From an uncultured Oxalobacteraceae bacterium (GTDB lineage: Bacteria > Pseudomonadota > Gammaproteobacteria > Burkholderiales > Burkholderiaceae_D), in assembly GCA_903893945.1 (NCBI GenBank), contig CAITOF010000102.1, positions 1 through 44,685 on the forward strand: a stretch of 44,685 nt of DNA. Direction: 5' to 3'. The translations under genes were made by a program, and so were the position numbers. Shown here one piece after another: positions 33,900 through 42,037 of this stretch (within the stretch, counting starts at the first letter, position 1; each line of letters opens with the position of its first letter). The notes beneath the pieces are model-generated. The model worked only from the letters and a program-made list of their open reading frames with translations. It had not been told where the DNA came from and made no database searches.

Positions 33900-35459
33900 A
33901 TGGGCTTACGGGGAAAAATCATAGGATTGTTTTTTGTTTGCTTTGGACTCATGTCGTTCATTGCAATCCTGTTCCTGAAAAGCAATCTGGAGCAGGGATT
34001 TCTATCGATCGAACATAAACAGGCCAGCGAGCAGCTGACGCAGTTAGCCGGAAACCTGAATGGTGAAATTGACCGGCTAAACCAGGTCGTTTCGGACTGG
34101 GGTAACTGGGATGACGTTTATAACTACACACTGCATCCGAACAGGGAATTTACGGACCATCAGGTCAGCCCCTCGTCGCTGAAAGAAATTGATATCAAGC
34201 TGTTCCTCATTCTTGACAGTCAGGGTAAAACGCTTTTTTCGCAATCGGTCAATCTGATGAACGGTGAAGCAGAAAGTGCGGCTGCCTTTGACAATGTGAT
34301 TGCCAACATAAGAAAACGGGTTGCCCATCCGGTGGCAGGTGCGGAGAAAGCCTGTGGCATCGATAATGCGCCGGTCGGCCCGATCTTTATCTGCTGGCAG
34401 CCGGTTCGTCGGAGTGATCTGAGTGGCGCGCACATTGGTACCCTGGTAATGGGACGGCTGCTGAACAGCACGCTGATCAGCAAGATACAGAAACAGAGCA
34501 ATATCCGGTTTGAACTGACGCCACTGACGTTTGCCGAGACAGATACCGTCTTCAACCCGAAAAATGTCATTGAACCGGAGAATATCGAATTCGGAAAAAA
34601 TGAACCTGGTATCCTGAGTGCGATTTTGCCCAATCTGGCGGGTCAGCCGATTTTGAAGATACGATTGCAGTTTCCCAATGACGTCAGTACGCGTGGTGAA
34701 GAACTTACCTGGAAGGTCGTGCGGGTGCTATTGATCGTTACCGTGCTGACCGGTCTGATATTGTTGGGCAGTATCCATGCCATCATTATTCGCCGGTTAC
34801 GGAAAATGGACAAGGATCTGAGCAGTATCTGGCGCAATGGCCGCTGGGCAGGGCGGCTCGAGGCGCCACCCAGCAAGGATGAACTGAACGAACTGTCGCA
34901 TGCGATTAACCGGATGCTGGCGCTGATACGCAAACAGATGGTCATGCTGGAATCGATCGCGTTGACGGATCCGCTGACACAGATCGCCAATCGGCGCGCG
35001 TTTGATGAACGGATAGTGATTGAAATGTCGCTGCATAAACGGAATCAGACGCCCTTGTCGCTGCTGATGGTCGACGTGGATCATTTCAAGCGTTATAACG
35101 ACTACTATGGTCATCCCGCGGGCGATGAAATACTGAAAACAATCGGCAATTTATTGAGTCAGATTGCGTCACGTCCGTCGGATTTGCCGGCGCGGGTTGG
35201 CGGCGAAGAGTTTGCCGTGATACTGCCCGCCACCGATCTGGATGGCGCCTGCCATGTCGCTGAAATCCTGACATCCAGACTTGCCGAATTGAAGATTTTG
35301 CATGCAGACTCACCGGTCGCAGACTTTATTACCCTCTGTATAGGGGTGACTTCTGCCGGCGACGAGGACATGGCGACGTTTGTACAACGGGCCGATAAAG
35401 CCATGTACAGCGCCAAACAGTCCGGGCGCAACAAAATCTGTGTGCTTCCCGCCGTGTAA
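33900..35459 (+). CDS. CHASE4-GGDEF diguanylate cyclase, copy 1
   Basis: A 519-residue membrane sensor that should make cyclic di-GMP. Start at 33900 has AAAAGG six bases upstream and matches the start of the paralogue (MGLRGK). Domains: membrane helix at about 8-25, periplasmic CHASE4 sensor at about 40-265 with the hallmark WGNWDDVYNYTLHP, second helix near 280-300, a HAMP-like linker, and GGDEF at about 355-519. The active motif is GGEEF with DPLTQIANRR before it, and an inhibitory-site RxxD (RPSD) stands five residues ahead, so product feedback is expected. The paralogue at 35472-37031 points toward it with 12 bases between the two stop codons. Confidence 0.93.
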   Translation: MGLRGKIIGLFFVCFGLMSFIAILFLKSNLEQGFLSIEHKQASEQLTQLAGNLNGEIDRLNQVVSDWGNWDDVYNYTLHPNREFTDHQVSPSSLKEIDIKLFLILDSQGKTLFSQSVNLMNGEAESAAAFDNVIANIRKRVAHPVAGAEKACGIDNAPVGPIFICWQPVRRSDLSGAHIGTLVMGRLLNSTLISKIQKQSNIRFELTPLTFAETDTVFNPKNVIEPENIEFGKNEPGILSAILPNLAGQPILKIRLQFPNDVSTRGEELTWKVVRVLLIVTVLTGLILLGSIHAIIIRRLRKMDKDLSSIWRNGRWAGRLEAPPSKDELNELSHAINRMLALIRKQMVMLESIALTDPLTQIANRRAFDERIVIEMSLHKRNQTPLSLLMVDVDHFKRYNDYYGHPAGDEILKTIGNLLSQIASRPSDLPARVGGEEFAVILPATDLDGACHVAEILTSRLAELKILHADSPVADFITLCIGVTSAGDEDMATFVQRADKAMYSAKQSGRNKICVLPAV

Positions 35460-35471
35460 TGGCGGGTACGG

Positions 35472-37031
35472 TCAGCCGGCAGTCAGCGTGGCAGTCCTGT
35501 TTCTGCCGGACTGTTTGGCGTTGTAAACAGCTTTTTCTGCCCGCTGCATGAACGATTCGACGTCATCATCAGCGGCAGTCACGACGCCGATACTCACGGT
35601 GAGAAATTCCGATGCGGCGGCATCGCCCTGCGGAATTTTTAATTCTGCCAGCCGGGTCTGCAACAGTTGGGCGACGTGGCACGCACCGTTCAGATCGGTG
35701 GCGGGCAGTATCACGGCAAACTCTTCGCCGCCAATTCGCGCCGGCAGATCCGAGGGACGACACGCTACCAGCACTAGGAGTTTGCCGATTTCCTTCAGAA
35801 CATCGTCACCGGCCGGGTAGCCGAAATAGTCGTTATATTGTTTGAAATGGTCGATGTCGGCAATCAGAAGCGACAGGGAGGTCTGATTGCGATTGTGCAG
35901 TGACATTTCAATTAACAGGCGCCGGTCGAAGGCGCGGCGATTGGCGATCTGGGTCAGTGTATCAGTGTGTGCAATACTGTCGAGTATCATCACCTGTTTG
36001 CGTATCAGGCCCAGCATGCGATTGACAGACTGACCCAGTTCACTCAGTTCATCCGAACCGGTCGAGAGGTCAATACGCTCGGCCCATCGACCGTTGCGCC
36101 AGATTCGCCGCAACTCCATCGCCATTTTCTGCAATCGGTGCAGGATCAGGTAATGCACACTGAAAAACAGTAACAGGCCAGTCAATACCGTGACCAGCAG
36201 TAAAGAACGGAACAGGCGTAGCGCCGACACGTGGCTCTCTGCACCCAGTTCGGCCGGGAATTGCAGCCGTACTTTCAGGATCGGCTGGCCGAACAGGTCA
36301 GGCAACCGGGCATTCAGAATGGCAGGTTCAGTCTGACTGAATTCGACCCGGGTCGGTTCAATGTTTTTCCTGATTTCTGTCACAGGATTGGCATCGAGAA
36401 CGGGTAACGGGTTCAACTCGAAATGGATGTCAGTGAGGGTCTGAATTTCCTTTAACAGATTTTCATTCAGGAATCTGCCGAGGACGATCAGCCCGGCGGG
36501 CTTGCCGGCGCCATCGCTACTCCGGATAGCTTGCCAGCATAACAAAATCGGACCGGCCGCCGACATGTCGAGGCCACAGGCTTTTTCCGGATCGGGCATC
36601 GAGCGCGCCACCCTTTTTTTAATGTTCGGCAGAGTATCGTCCGCACCGGACACGGCCCCGGGCTTTTGGGCCGCCAGAGTAATGGCTCGTGTAAGGAGCG
36701 TATTTCCCGGCTCATCGAGTATCGCCAGATAATTTACTCCGGCGGCTTTCAATGTGGATGGTGCGAGATGACTGTCGCTGAACGTTTTGGAGGGGTGCAG
36801 GACGAAATCATGGGTGTCGTCCCGGTTGCCCAGTTCCGATGTGGTCAGACTGAGTTTTTCCAAGTCGCCGTTCAGGTGCCGGATTAGCTGTGCCATCTGC
36901 GCCAGCGCCTGCTGGTGTTCGATCGCCAAAAATCGTTCATCCAGATAATCCTCCAGCAAATGCAGGGCGAGATAGGCCATCAGTCCGAAACCGGTGATGA
37001 ACAGCGCCAGCATTTTCCCGCGAAGTCCCAT
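35472..37031 (-). CDS. CHASE4-GGDEF diguanylate cyclase, copy 2 (inverted paralogue)
   Basis: A 519-residue paralogue of the 33900-35459 product, alignable end to end and of identical length, in inverted orientation. The ATG at 37031 has a perfect AAGGAGG ribosome site; an upstream in-frame TTG is not needed. Domain order is the same: helix, CHASE4-like sensor, helix (LLLVTVLTGLLLFFSVHY), HAMP-like linker, GGDEF with DTLTQIANRR, RPSD inhibitory site and GGEEF. The catalytic end is the best conserved part. The CHASE4 hallmark has eroded to LGNRDDTHDFVLHP, losing both tryptophans, so the two copies probably sense different signals or this one has lost its ligand. Confidence 0.93.
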   Translation of the reverse strand: MGLRGKMLALFITGFGLMAYLALHLLEDYLDERFLAIEHQQALAQMAQLIRHLNGDLEKLSLTTSELGNRDDTHDFVLHPSKTFSDSHLAPSTLKAAGVNYLAILDEPGNTLLTRAITLAAQKPGAVSGADDTLPNIKKRVARSMPDPEKACGLDMSAAGPILLCWQAIRSSDGAGKPAGLIVLGRFLNENLLKEIQTLTDIHFELNPLPVLDANPVTEIRKNIEPTRVEFSQTEPAILNARLPDLFGQPILKVRLQFPAELGAESHVSALRLFRSLLLVTVLTGLLLFFSVHYLILHRLQKMAMELRRIWRNGRWAERIDLSTGSDELSELGQSVNRMLGLIRKQVMILDSIAHTDTLTQIANRRAFDRRLLIEMSLHNRNQTSLSLLIADIDHFKQYNDYFGYPAGDDVLKEIGKLLVLVACRPSDLPARIGGEEFAVILPATDLNGACHVAQLLQTRLAELKIPQGDAAASEFLTVSIGVVTAADDDVESFMQRAEKAVYNAKQSGRNRTATLTAG

Positions 37032-37251
37032 GCCTGCCTCCTTCAAGTTGCATCCAGTTTAGTGCTAATTGGGCGGAAATGCGAAAAATTATTCATTTGA
37101 TCATGCAGCGTCTGCCGATCCGTTGCCTCTGGCCATAATTTCTAGCCATATAATCAACATTTATAAGCTGAAAAAAGTTTGTTATGCATAAATATCAGCT
37201 AAAATCTCACTCCTCAGTAAAACTAAAATTATCCAGTCTAAAAGGTTGAAG

Positions 37252-38631
37252 ATGAAATTAAGTGCAAAGAATGTTCTGGTGTTGGTGGTTTGTTGTCTTA
37301 CGATGTGCCTGACTGGATGCAAAAAAAGTTCAACGTCAAATTATGATGTCAGCGTGACCGTCACCGGACTTGTCGGCACGGGTCTTGTGCTGCAACTGAA
37401 TAACGCTGACAACCTGTCCATTTATGCAAACGGTGTTTCAACCTTTTCCGGGCAATTGCTCAGCGGGTACACCTATGCCGTGTCCATACTGAAAAACCCG
37501 GGTCTGCCGCAGCAGACCTGCACACTGGCCAATGCCTCGGGCACCGTTGCATCGGCCAGTATCACGAACATTACCGTCACCTGCCTGCCGGTCGAGTTTG
37601 CGTATGTCGTCAGCTCGGGCATCCAGGTGGTGGCGCCGTATGTCATTGATCAGACCACCGGTGCGCTGGTCAGCGAAGGCGCGCCGGTATCGACCGGCAA
37701 CTCACCCGTGGCCCTGGCGGTGGATTCGACCGGTCGGTACGCCTATGCTGTCGCAACGGATAATGGGGTCAGCACCGTGTCGATGTACCTGGGTAATCCA
37801 GCAACCGGCCTATGGCTGAGCGCCGGTGCGGCGGTCAGTGCCAGTCCGGTGGCGTCGCCTGATTCTATGGGCATCGCTGTCGACCCGGGCAGCAAGTATG
37901 TCTATGTGGCCAATTCCGCTGTCAATACGATTTCCGGTTTCAACATCAATTCCGGCACGGCTGCACTGACCTGTTTCGGTATCGCGGGTAACGTCTGTCC
38001 ATCGGTTCCGGCGGCCAGCACCGGTAATGGCCCGACCGGACTGGCCAGCGCACAGAGTGCTGGAAACAGTTATTTATACGCGACGAATTTTTCGGATGGC
38101 AATGTATCACAGTATCTGATCAACGCAACGAACGGCGCATTGACGTCGATGGGCACGGCGCCGGCGGGTAATCATCCGGCGGCGATTGTCCTGTCACCGA
38201 AAATCAAGACCAGTGCAGGCACCTTCGGTCCGTTCCTGTTTGTGGTGAATACGTCCGACGATACGGTGTCGGGGTATTCGATCAATGCAGGCCTGCTGAC
38301 CAGCACCGGTGCAGCGACAAATTCGGGCGGTTCGGCACCGGCGGCAATTGCCGTCTCGTCGACAGGTTTTGCCTATGTCGTCAACTCGGGCAGTGCGTCG
38401 ATTGCCGCTTACAGTGTGTCGGTGGGCGGTGAACTGACCAGTCTTGGTGCGCCGGTTGCAACCGGCAACAATCCTGTTTCGGTCAGTGTTGATCCTGCAG
38501 CGAAATTTGTGTATGTCGCCAATCAGGCCGATGGCACGATATCTATCTACCCCATCAATGCCGGTGGTACGCTGGGTACAGCAACCACACAGGCAGTGGG
38601 AAGCAGCCCGGTCATTGTGCTGGCATCGTAG
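37252..38631 (+). CDS. Seven-bladed beta-propeller lipoprotein
   Basis: A 459-residue exported lipoprotein. Start at 37252 has an AAGG ribosome site; a TTG six bases upstream is less likely. The signal peptide ends with lipobox LTGC (Cys23) followed by KK, so the protein should be anchored to the outer membrane. Residues about 30-105 form a small beta domain (VTGLVGTGLVLQLNN and TVTC). Then come seven repeats, each marked by a strand such as YVYVANS, FLFVVNT or FAYVVNS and a GNSPVALAVD-like turn, as in YVTN/lactonase-type propellers. No catalytic residues can be named, so it may be structural or ligand-binding. The upstream 220-base divergent gap shows AT-rich hexamers such as TATAAT (37150 region) but no clean promoter. 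Confidence 0.88.
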   Translation: MKLSAKNVLVLVVCCLTMCLTGCKKSSTSNYDVSVTVTGLVGTGLVLQLNNADNLSIYANGVSTFSGQLLSGYTYAVSILKNPGLPQQTCTLANASGTVASASITNITVTCLPVEFAYVVSSGIQVVAPYVIDQTTGALVSEGAPVSTGNSPVALAVDSTGRYAYAVATDNGVSTVSMYLGNPATGLWLSAGAAVSASPVASPDSMGIAVDPGSKYVYVANSAVNTISGFNINSGTAALTCFGIAGNVCPSVPAASTGNGPTGLASAQSAGNSYLYATNFSDGNVSQYLINATNGALTSMGTAPAGNHPAAIVLSPKIKTSAGTFGPFLFVVNTSDDTVSGYSINAGLLTSTGAATNSGGSAPAAIAVSSTGFAYVVNSGSASIAAYSVSVGGELTSLGAPVATGNNPVSVSVDPAAKFVYVANQADGTISIYPINAGGTLGTATTQAVGSSPVIVLAS

Positions 38632-38644
38632 AATCAGGTCGACG

Positions 38645-39004
38645 ATGAACAAACAGTTAAGCACCGATGAATTTGACGCCCTTGAGCAAATAAGCAGGCT
38701 GTCCAGGAATGTCAAGCCGGGTGCCTGCGTCAACCGGAATGCCAAACGGTTATGCGGGATAAAATTTGCCAGCTATCGCAAAGACGGTCAATTGGAACTG
38801 ACCGAGGAAGGAAAATCCGTGCTGTTTTCCAAGCGATGCATTGATGGACTGCGTGCCGTGCAAAGTAATTCCGCTGTCACTTTATCGCCCGAGGTATTCG
38901 CCTTTCTCAGTAAAAAAAGTTATCTGGAGACCGGTTCGGACGGTCTGCAACTGAGCTTGCGCGGCATGGAATGTCTGGCCGATATTGACGCACAGCGGAA
39001 ATAA
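38645..39004 (+). CDS. Hypothetical protein, possible winged-helix duplication
   Basis: A 119-residue soluble protein I do not recognise. It starts 13 bases after the propeller gene, with an AGG ribosome site, so both are likely on one transcript. Two related halves can be seen: RKDGQLELTEEGKSVLF and GSDGLQLSLRGMECLA both follow a DG-x-L-x-L-(T/S)-xx-G pattern that resembles the wing and last helix of winged-helix domains. Three cysteines (ACVNRNAKRLC and RC) fall in the first half. DNA binding is a guess. A longer reading back to 38444 would overlap the propeller gene and is rejected. Confidence 0.7.
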   Translation: MNKQLSTDEFDALEQISRLSRNVKPGACVNRNAKRLCGIKFASYRKDGQLELTEEGKSVLFSKRCIDGLRAVQSNSAVTLSPEVFAFLSKKSYLETGSDGLQLSLRGMECLADIDAQRK

Positions 39005-39176
39005 GCGGCCTGGCGACACGCCACTCATCAGCCATGTGCTACAGTTGAATGACCTCATTGTGAGTGTTGGCCTTTGCAATCGAACCGGCGTTGCACGGCC
39101 CGGTTGATTATTCGCGATTTAACATCTATGCTTGACATAACTGTTGAGCCAACTGATTTGAAATCCGGACCCTAAA

Positions 39177-40391
39177 ATGACACTCTATCGTTTTGTTTTT
39201 GCATCGGTTTGCCTCTGCCTTCTGACGGGCATGGTATCGGTGGGCGCAGAACCGGACGGACATCTGGTCATTATTGGCGGCGCCTTGCGTGACGATAATG
39301 CCGATGTCGGTAACCGCATCATTGCGCTGGCGGGCGGACCGGGTGCGAAAATTGCCGTGATACCCGCCGCTGCGGCCGAGCCCGACGTTGCCGCACAGGC
39401 GATCGTAGCACTGCTTGAGAGGTACGGCGCCAAGGCGTTCGTCGTTCCCGTATCAGTCAATCTGAAAGACAGAGATTACCGTCGCGAGGCGAGTAGCCCG
39501 GCCAATGTTGATTTGATTAACGCAGCAACCGGTGTCTATTTTGTCGGGGGACGGCAGACTCTGATTACCGGTGCATTGCAAAAACCAGACGGCGAAAATA
39601 GTCCGGTGCTCAACGCCATCTGGGACTTGTACCGGCGTGGTGGGGTCATCGCCGGTTCCAGTGCCGGTGCCGCGATCATGAGCAAATTCATGTTCGGTGA
39701 TCCGACCACCGTCATCAATTCGATCAAGCTCGACATGAGCGATGAACGAGAGATTTCGACCGGGCTCGGGTTTGTTGGCCCGGAACTTTTTGTCGATCAG
39801 CACGCGATTGCACGCGGCCGGTTTGCAAGAATGATTTCGTTAATGATAAAAAAACATTATGAAATCGGTATTGGAATCGATGAAAACACCGCCATGGTCG
39901 TCGACAAGCATCACAATGTGGAAATTGTTGGCTATAAGGGGGCGGTCTTTATCGATCTCAAGGATGCCATCGTCAATAAAAATACCCAGGCATTTAATGT
40001 AAGCCGCGCAAAAATCAGCTATCTGGATCGCGGTGACCGGTTCAACTACCTGACGCGAGTGTTTACCGTTGTCAGCGAAAAGCAGATGGATCCGGTGAAT
40101 CAGGCCAAACCCCTGAACCATGAAAAATTATTCAGTTCTGATTTTCTGGGTAACACGACGATTGTGGATTTGATGGAAAATCTGATCGATAGTGATCAAT
40201 CACAGGCGACTGGATTCGCCATTCCGGATCCGGACGGTCCCGGGCCCGAGACGGGTTTCAGGTTCATACTGGCCAAGACGGCGCAGAGCCAGGGCTACTG
40301 GTCAAACGCGTTTGATTCCTATTCCGTCCTGAATATGATGCTGGATATCCAGCCGGTTCAGATCGTCCAGCCGTTCTTCAGTCTGAAATAA
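39177..40391 (+). CDS. Exported cyanophycinase (peptidase S51)
   Basis: A 404-residue serine exopeptidase that should split cyanophycin (Asp-Arg polymer) into beta-Asp-Arg dipeptides. The signal peptide covers residues 1-24 (LTGMVSVGAEP), so it acts outside the cytoplasm. Family marks: LVIIGGALRDDN, GVYFVGGRQTLITGAL, and the nucleophile elbow AGSSAGAAIMS; IGIDENTAMVV comes later. The cytoplasmic cyanobacterial enzyme is about 270 residues; the longer exported form with a C-terminal extension resembles the extracellular CphE type of non-cyanobacteria. No cyanophycin synthetase is seen nearby, so the polymer is likely foreign or made elsewhere. A possible promoter TTGATT-17-TATGCT lies at 39104-39132. 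Confidence 0.9.
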   Translation: MTLYRFVFASVCLCLLTGMVSVGAEPDGHLVIIGGALRDDNADVGNRIIALAGGPGAKIAVIPAAAAEPDVAAQAIVALLERYGAKAFVVPVSVNLKDRDYRREASSPANVDLINAATGVYFVGGRQTLITGALQKPDGENSPVLNAIWDLYRRGGVIAGSSAGAAIMSKFMFGDPTTVINSIKLDMSDEREISTGLGFVGPELFVDQHAIARGRFARMISLMIKKHYEIGIGIDENTAMVVDKHHNVEIVGYKGAVFIDLKDAIVNKNTQAFNVSRAKISYLDRGDRFNYLTRVFTVVSEKQMDPVNQAKPLNHEKLFSSDFLGNTTIVDLMENLIDSDQSQATGFAIPDPDGPGPETGFRFILAKTAQSQGYWSNAFDSYSVLNMMLDIQPVQIVQPFFSLK

Positions 40392-40480
40392 ACTGGCTGT
40401 ATGGAATACGGCTGCTACAATGAAATCAGTGGGAGCATTTCATTGCAAAAAAACCATTTTTTCTGAACATGCATCTGAAA

Positions 40481-40498
40481 ATGCCCTAAATAGGGCAT
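40481..40498. promoter_or_regulatory. Perfect inverted repeat upstream of the HD-GYP gene
   Basis: ATGCCCTA-AA-TAGGGCAT, 8-bp arms with two central bases, in the 246-base gap between cyanophycinase and HD-GYP genes. No T-run follows, so an operator is more likely than a terminator. Inferred only from symmetry. Confidence 0.4.
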
Positions 40499-40545
40499 AG
40501 CAATCTTGCTGTTCAGCACCCAGAATGGACGAGATACCTGCGTTT

Positions 40546-40593
40546 GTAGTCCTGTTTGTAGCCCTGTTTGTAGTCCTGCTTGTAATCCTGATT
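40546..40593. repeat. Four-copy 12-bp tandem repeat upstream of the HD-GYP gene
   Basis: GTAGTCCTGTTT, GTAGCCCTGTTT, GTAGTCCTGCTT and GTAATCCTGATT follow one another directly, ending 44 bases before the HD-GYP start. Each differs from the first by one to three bases. The array could vary in length by slippage and alter spacing of the promoter or leader. Confidence 0.75.
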
Positions 40594-40637
40594 GACAGCT
40601 TGAATTGAGCCCTTGTTTTTTTGATTATGACACTCTT

Positions 40638-41963
40638 ATGCCAAACAATTCGTCACGAGATTCATATATAAGTCCGGATCAATTGTGTGTTGGTCTTTAC
40701 GTGCATCTCGATCTGAACTGGACCAAGCATCCATTTTCGTTTTCCAGTTTTAAAATTGAAAAACCGGATCAGATTGCCATCATCAAGAAATTGGGGCTGC
40801 AGAAAATCCGCTATACCCCGCACAAGAGCGAATCAGACCCGCTGGAGATAGTTAAGAACCCATCCGGCAGCACCGACAAAGTGTCCGTGCCGACGGGCGC
40901 CGCGCCAGCGCCGGCACAAGACGAACTGCACAGCGAGATTGGGGCCAGCAAGGAAAGATCGACAGTCAATGAGAAATTGCGCCTGATTGATCGCATGTCG
41001 AAGCAGGCAGAAAAAATTATTGAATGCGAACGTGAATTTCTGGTGCTTATCCGCGCGTTGAAATTGATGTGGCAGAATTTGTTTTCCAACCCGGAATCGG
41101 TTACCGAACAGGCAACCCAGATGGTGGAGGGACTGGCAACGTCGGCAATGATGGAATCGGAAATTGCGATACATTTGATGGTCGACAAAAAAAATGGCAC
41201 GGACATTTACAGTCACGCCATGAACGTCACAGTGCTGTCGATGCTGCTGGCCAAGGAAATGGGCTATTCGTTCAAAGACATCCAGTTAATCGGTTTGGGT
41301 GCGCTGTTCCATGATGTCGGCTGTTCCGAATTACCACGAAAAATCAAGGAAAAAGAAGAGCCGCTGACGGCAATGGAAAAAGATATCCTGCAACAGCACT
41401 GCCGCAAGGGAATAGAAATCTGCAATAAACTGGAGTTGCCCTACGAATCTCTGCAAATCGTGTTGCAGCATCATGAACGTGTCGATGGCTCCGGTTATCC
41501 TGACAAGCTGGTCGACAAGCAGATTTCACCTTTTGCGAAAATAGTGGCGGTGGCCGATGCGTTCGATGAAATCTGCAATCCCACCAACCCGGCACATGGG
41601 CATTCCGCACACGAGTCGTTGTCGATCATTTATGCGCAACAACGCTCAAAATTCGATGCCAAGTCGTTAACCGCACTGGTACATTGCCTGGGTGTTTATC
41701 CACCCGGGACCATTGTCATGCTGTCCAACGGTTTTCTGGGTCTGGTGGTGGCAGTGAATACGAAACGCCCCCTGAAACCGACTGTGCTGGTTTATGATGC
41801 AGCCAATATTAAAAATCAGCCTATCGTGATTAACATAGAAAGCGAAGTGGGGCTGACCATCACTAAAACAATCAATCCGAACCAGCTGGCCCCGGAAATC
41901 TTTGATTATTTCTCGCCAGGTAAGCGCGCCAGTTATTATCTGAAAGCGCCTGATTCCCAGTAA
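40638..41963 (+). CDS. HD-GYP cyclic di-GMP phosphodiesterase with DUF3391
   Basis: A 441-residue cytoplasmic protein. ATG at 40638 is preferred over a TTG at 40605. Residues 10-130 form the DUF3391 domain (LCVGLYVHLDLNWTKHPF, KIRYTPHKS) often joined to HD-GYP. The HD-GYP domain lies at about 185-355: SHAMNV, LFHDVGCSELP with the HD pair, QHCRKGIEICN, QHHERVDGSGYP and VADAFDEI. The usual lysine after HDxG is cysteine here, which could alter phosphate binding; all metal-site residues I can identify remain. It should hydrolyse cyclic di-GMP made by the nearby GGDEF enzymes, though any pairing is inferred. It converges on the decarboxylase gene with a 74-base gap. Confidence 0.92.
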   Translation: MPNNSSRDSYISPDQLCVGLYVHLDLNWTKHPFSFSSFKIEKPDQIAIIKKLGLQKIRYTPHKSESDPLEIVKNPSGSTDKVSVPTGAAPAPAQDELHSEIGASKERSTVNEKLRLIDRMSKQAEKIIECEREFLVLIRALKLMWQNLFSNPESVTEQATQMVEGLATSAMMESEIAIHLMVDKKNGTDIYSHAMNVTVLSMLLAKEMGYSFKDIQLIGLGALFHDVGCSELPRKIKEKEEPLTAMEKDILQQHCRKGIEICNKLELPYESLQIVLQHHERVDGSGYPDKLVDKQISPFAKIVAVADAFDEICNPTNPAHGHSAHESLSIIYAQQRSKFDAKSLTALVHCLGVYPPGTIVMLSNGFLGLVVAVNTKRPLKPTVLVYDAANIKNQPIVINIESEVGLTITKTINPNQLAPEIFDYFSPGKRASYYLKAPDSQ

Positions 41964-42037
41964 GCGCCGCAACGACCGACCGGGACGTGCCCGGACCCGC
42001 ACCAGCCAGTGCCAGCCGCTGCATCGGGTAGCAGCGT

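Noticed and set aside
38194..38745. 183-residue minus-strand frame under the propeller gene
   Set aside because: It is antisense to the repeat-rich propeller gene and has the skewed composition of a shadow frame.
40592..40628. TTGACA upstream of the HD-GYP gene as a promoter
   Set aside because: No -10 box lies at 16-18 bases; the nearest AT-rich hexamer is 25 bases away.
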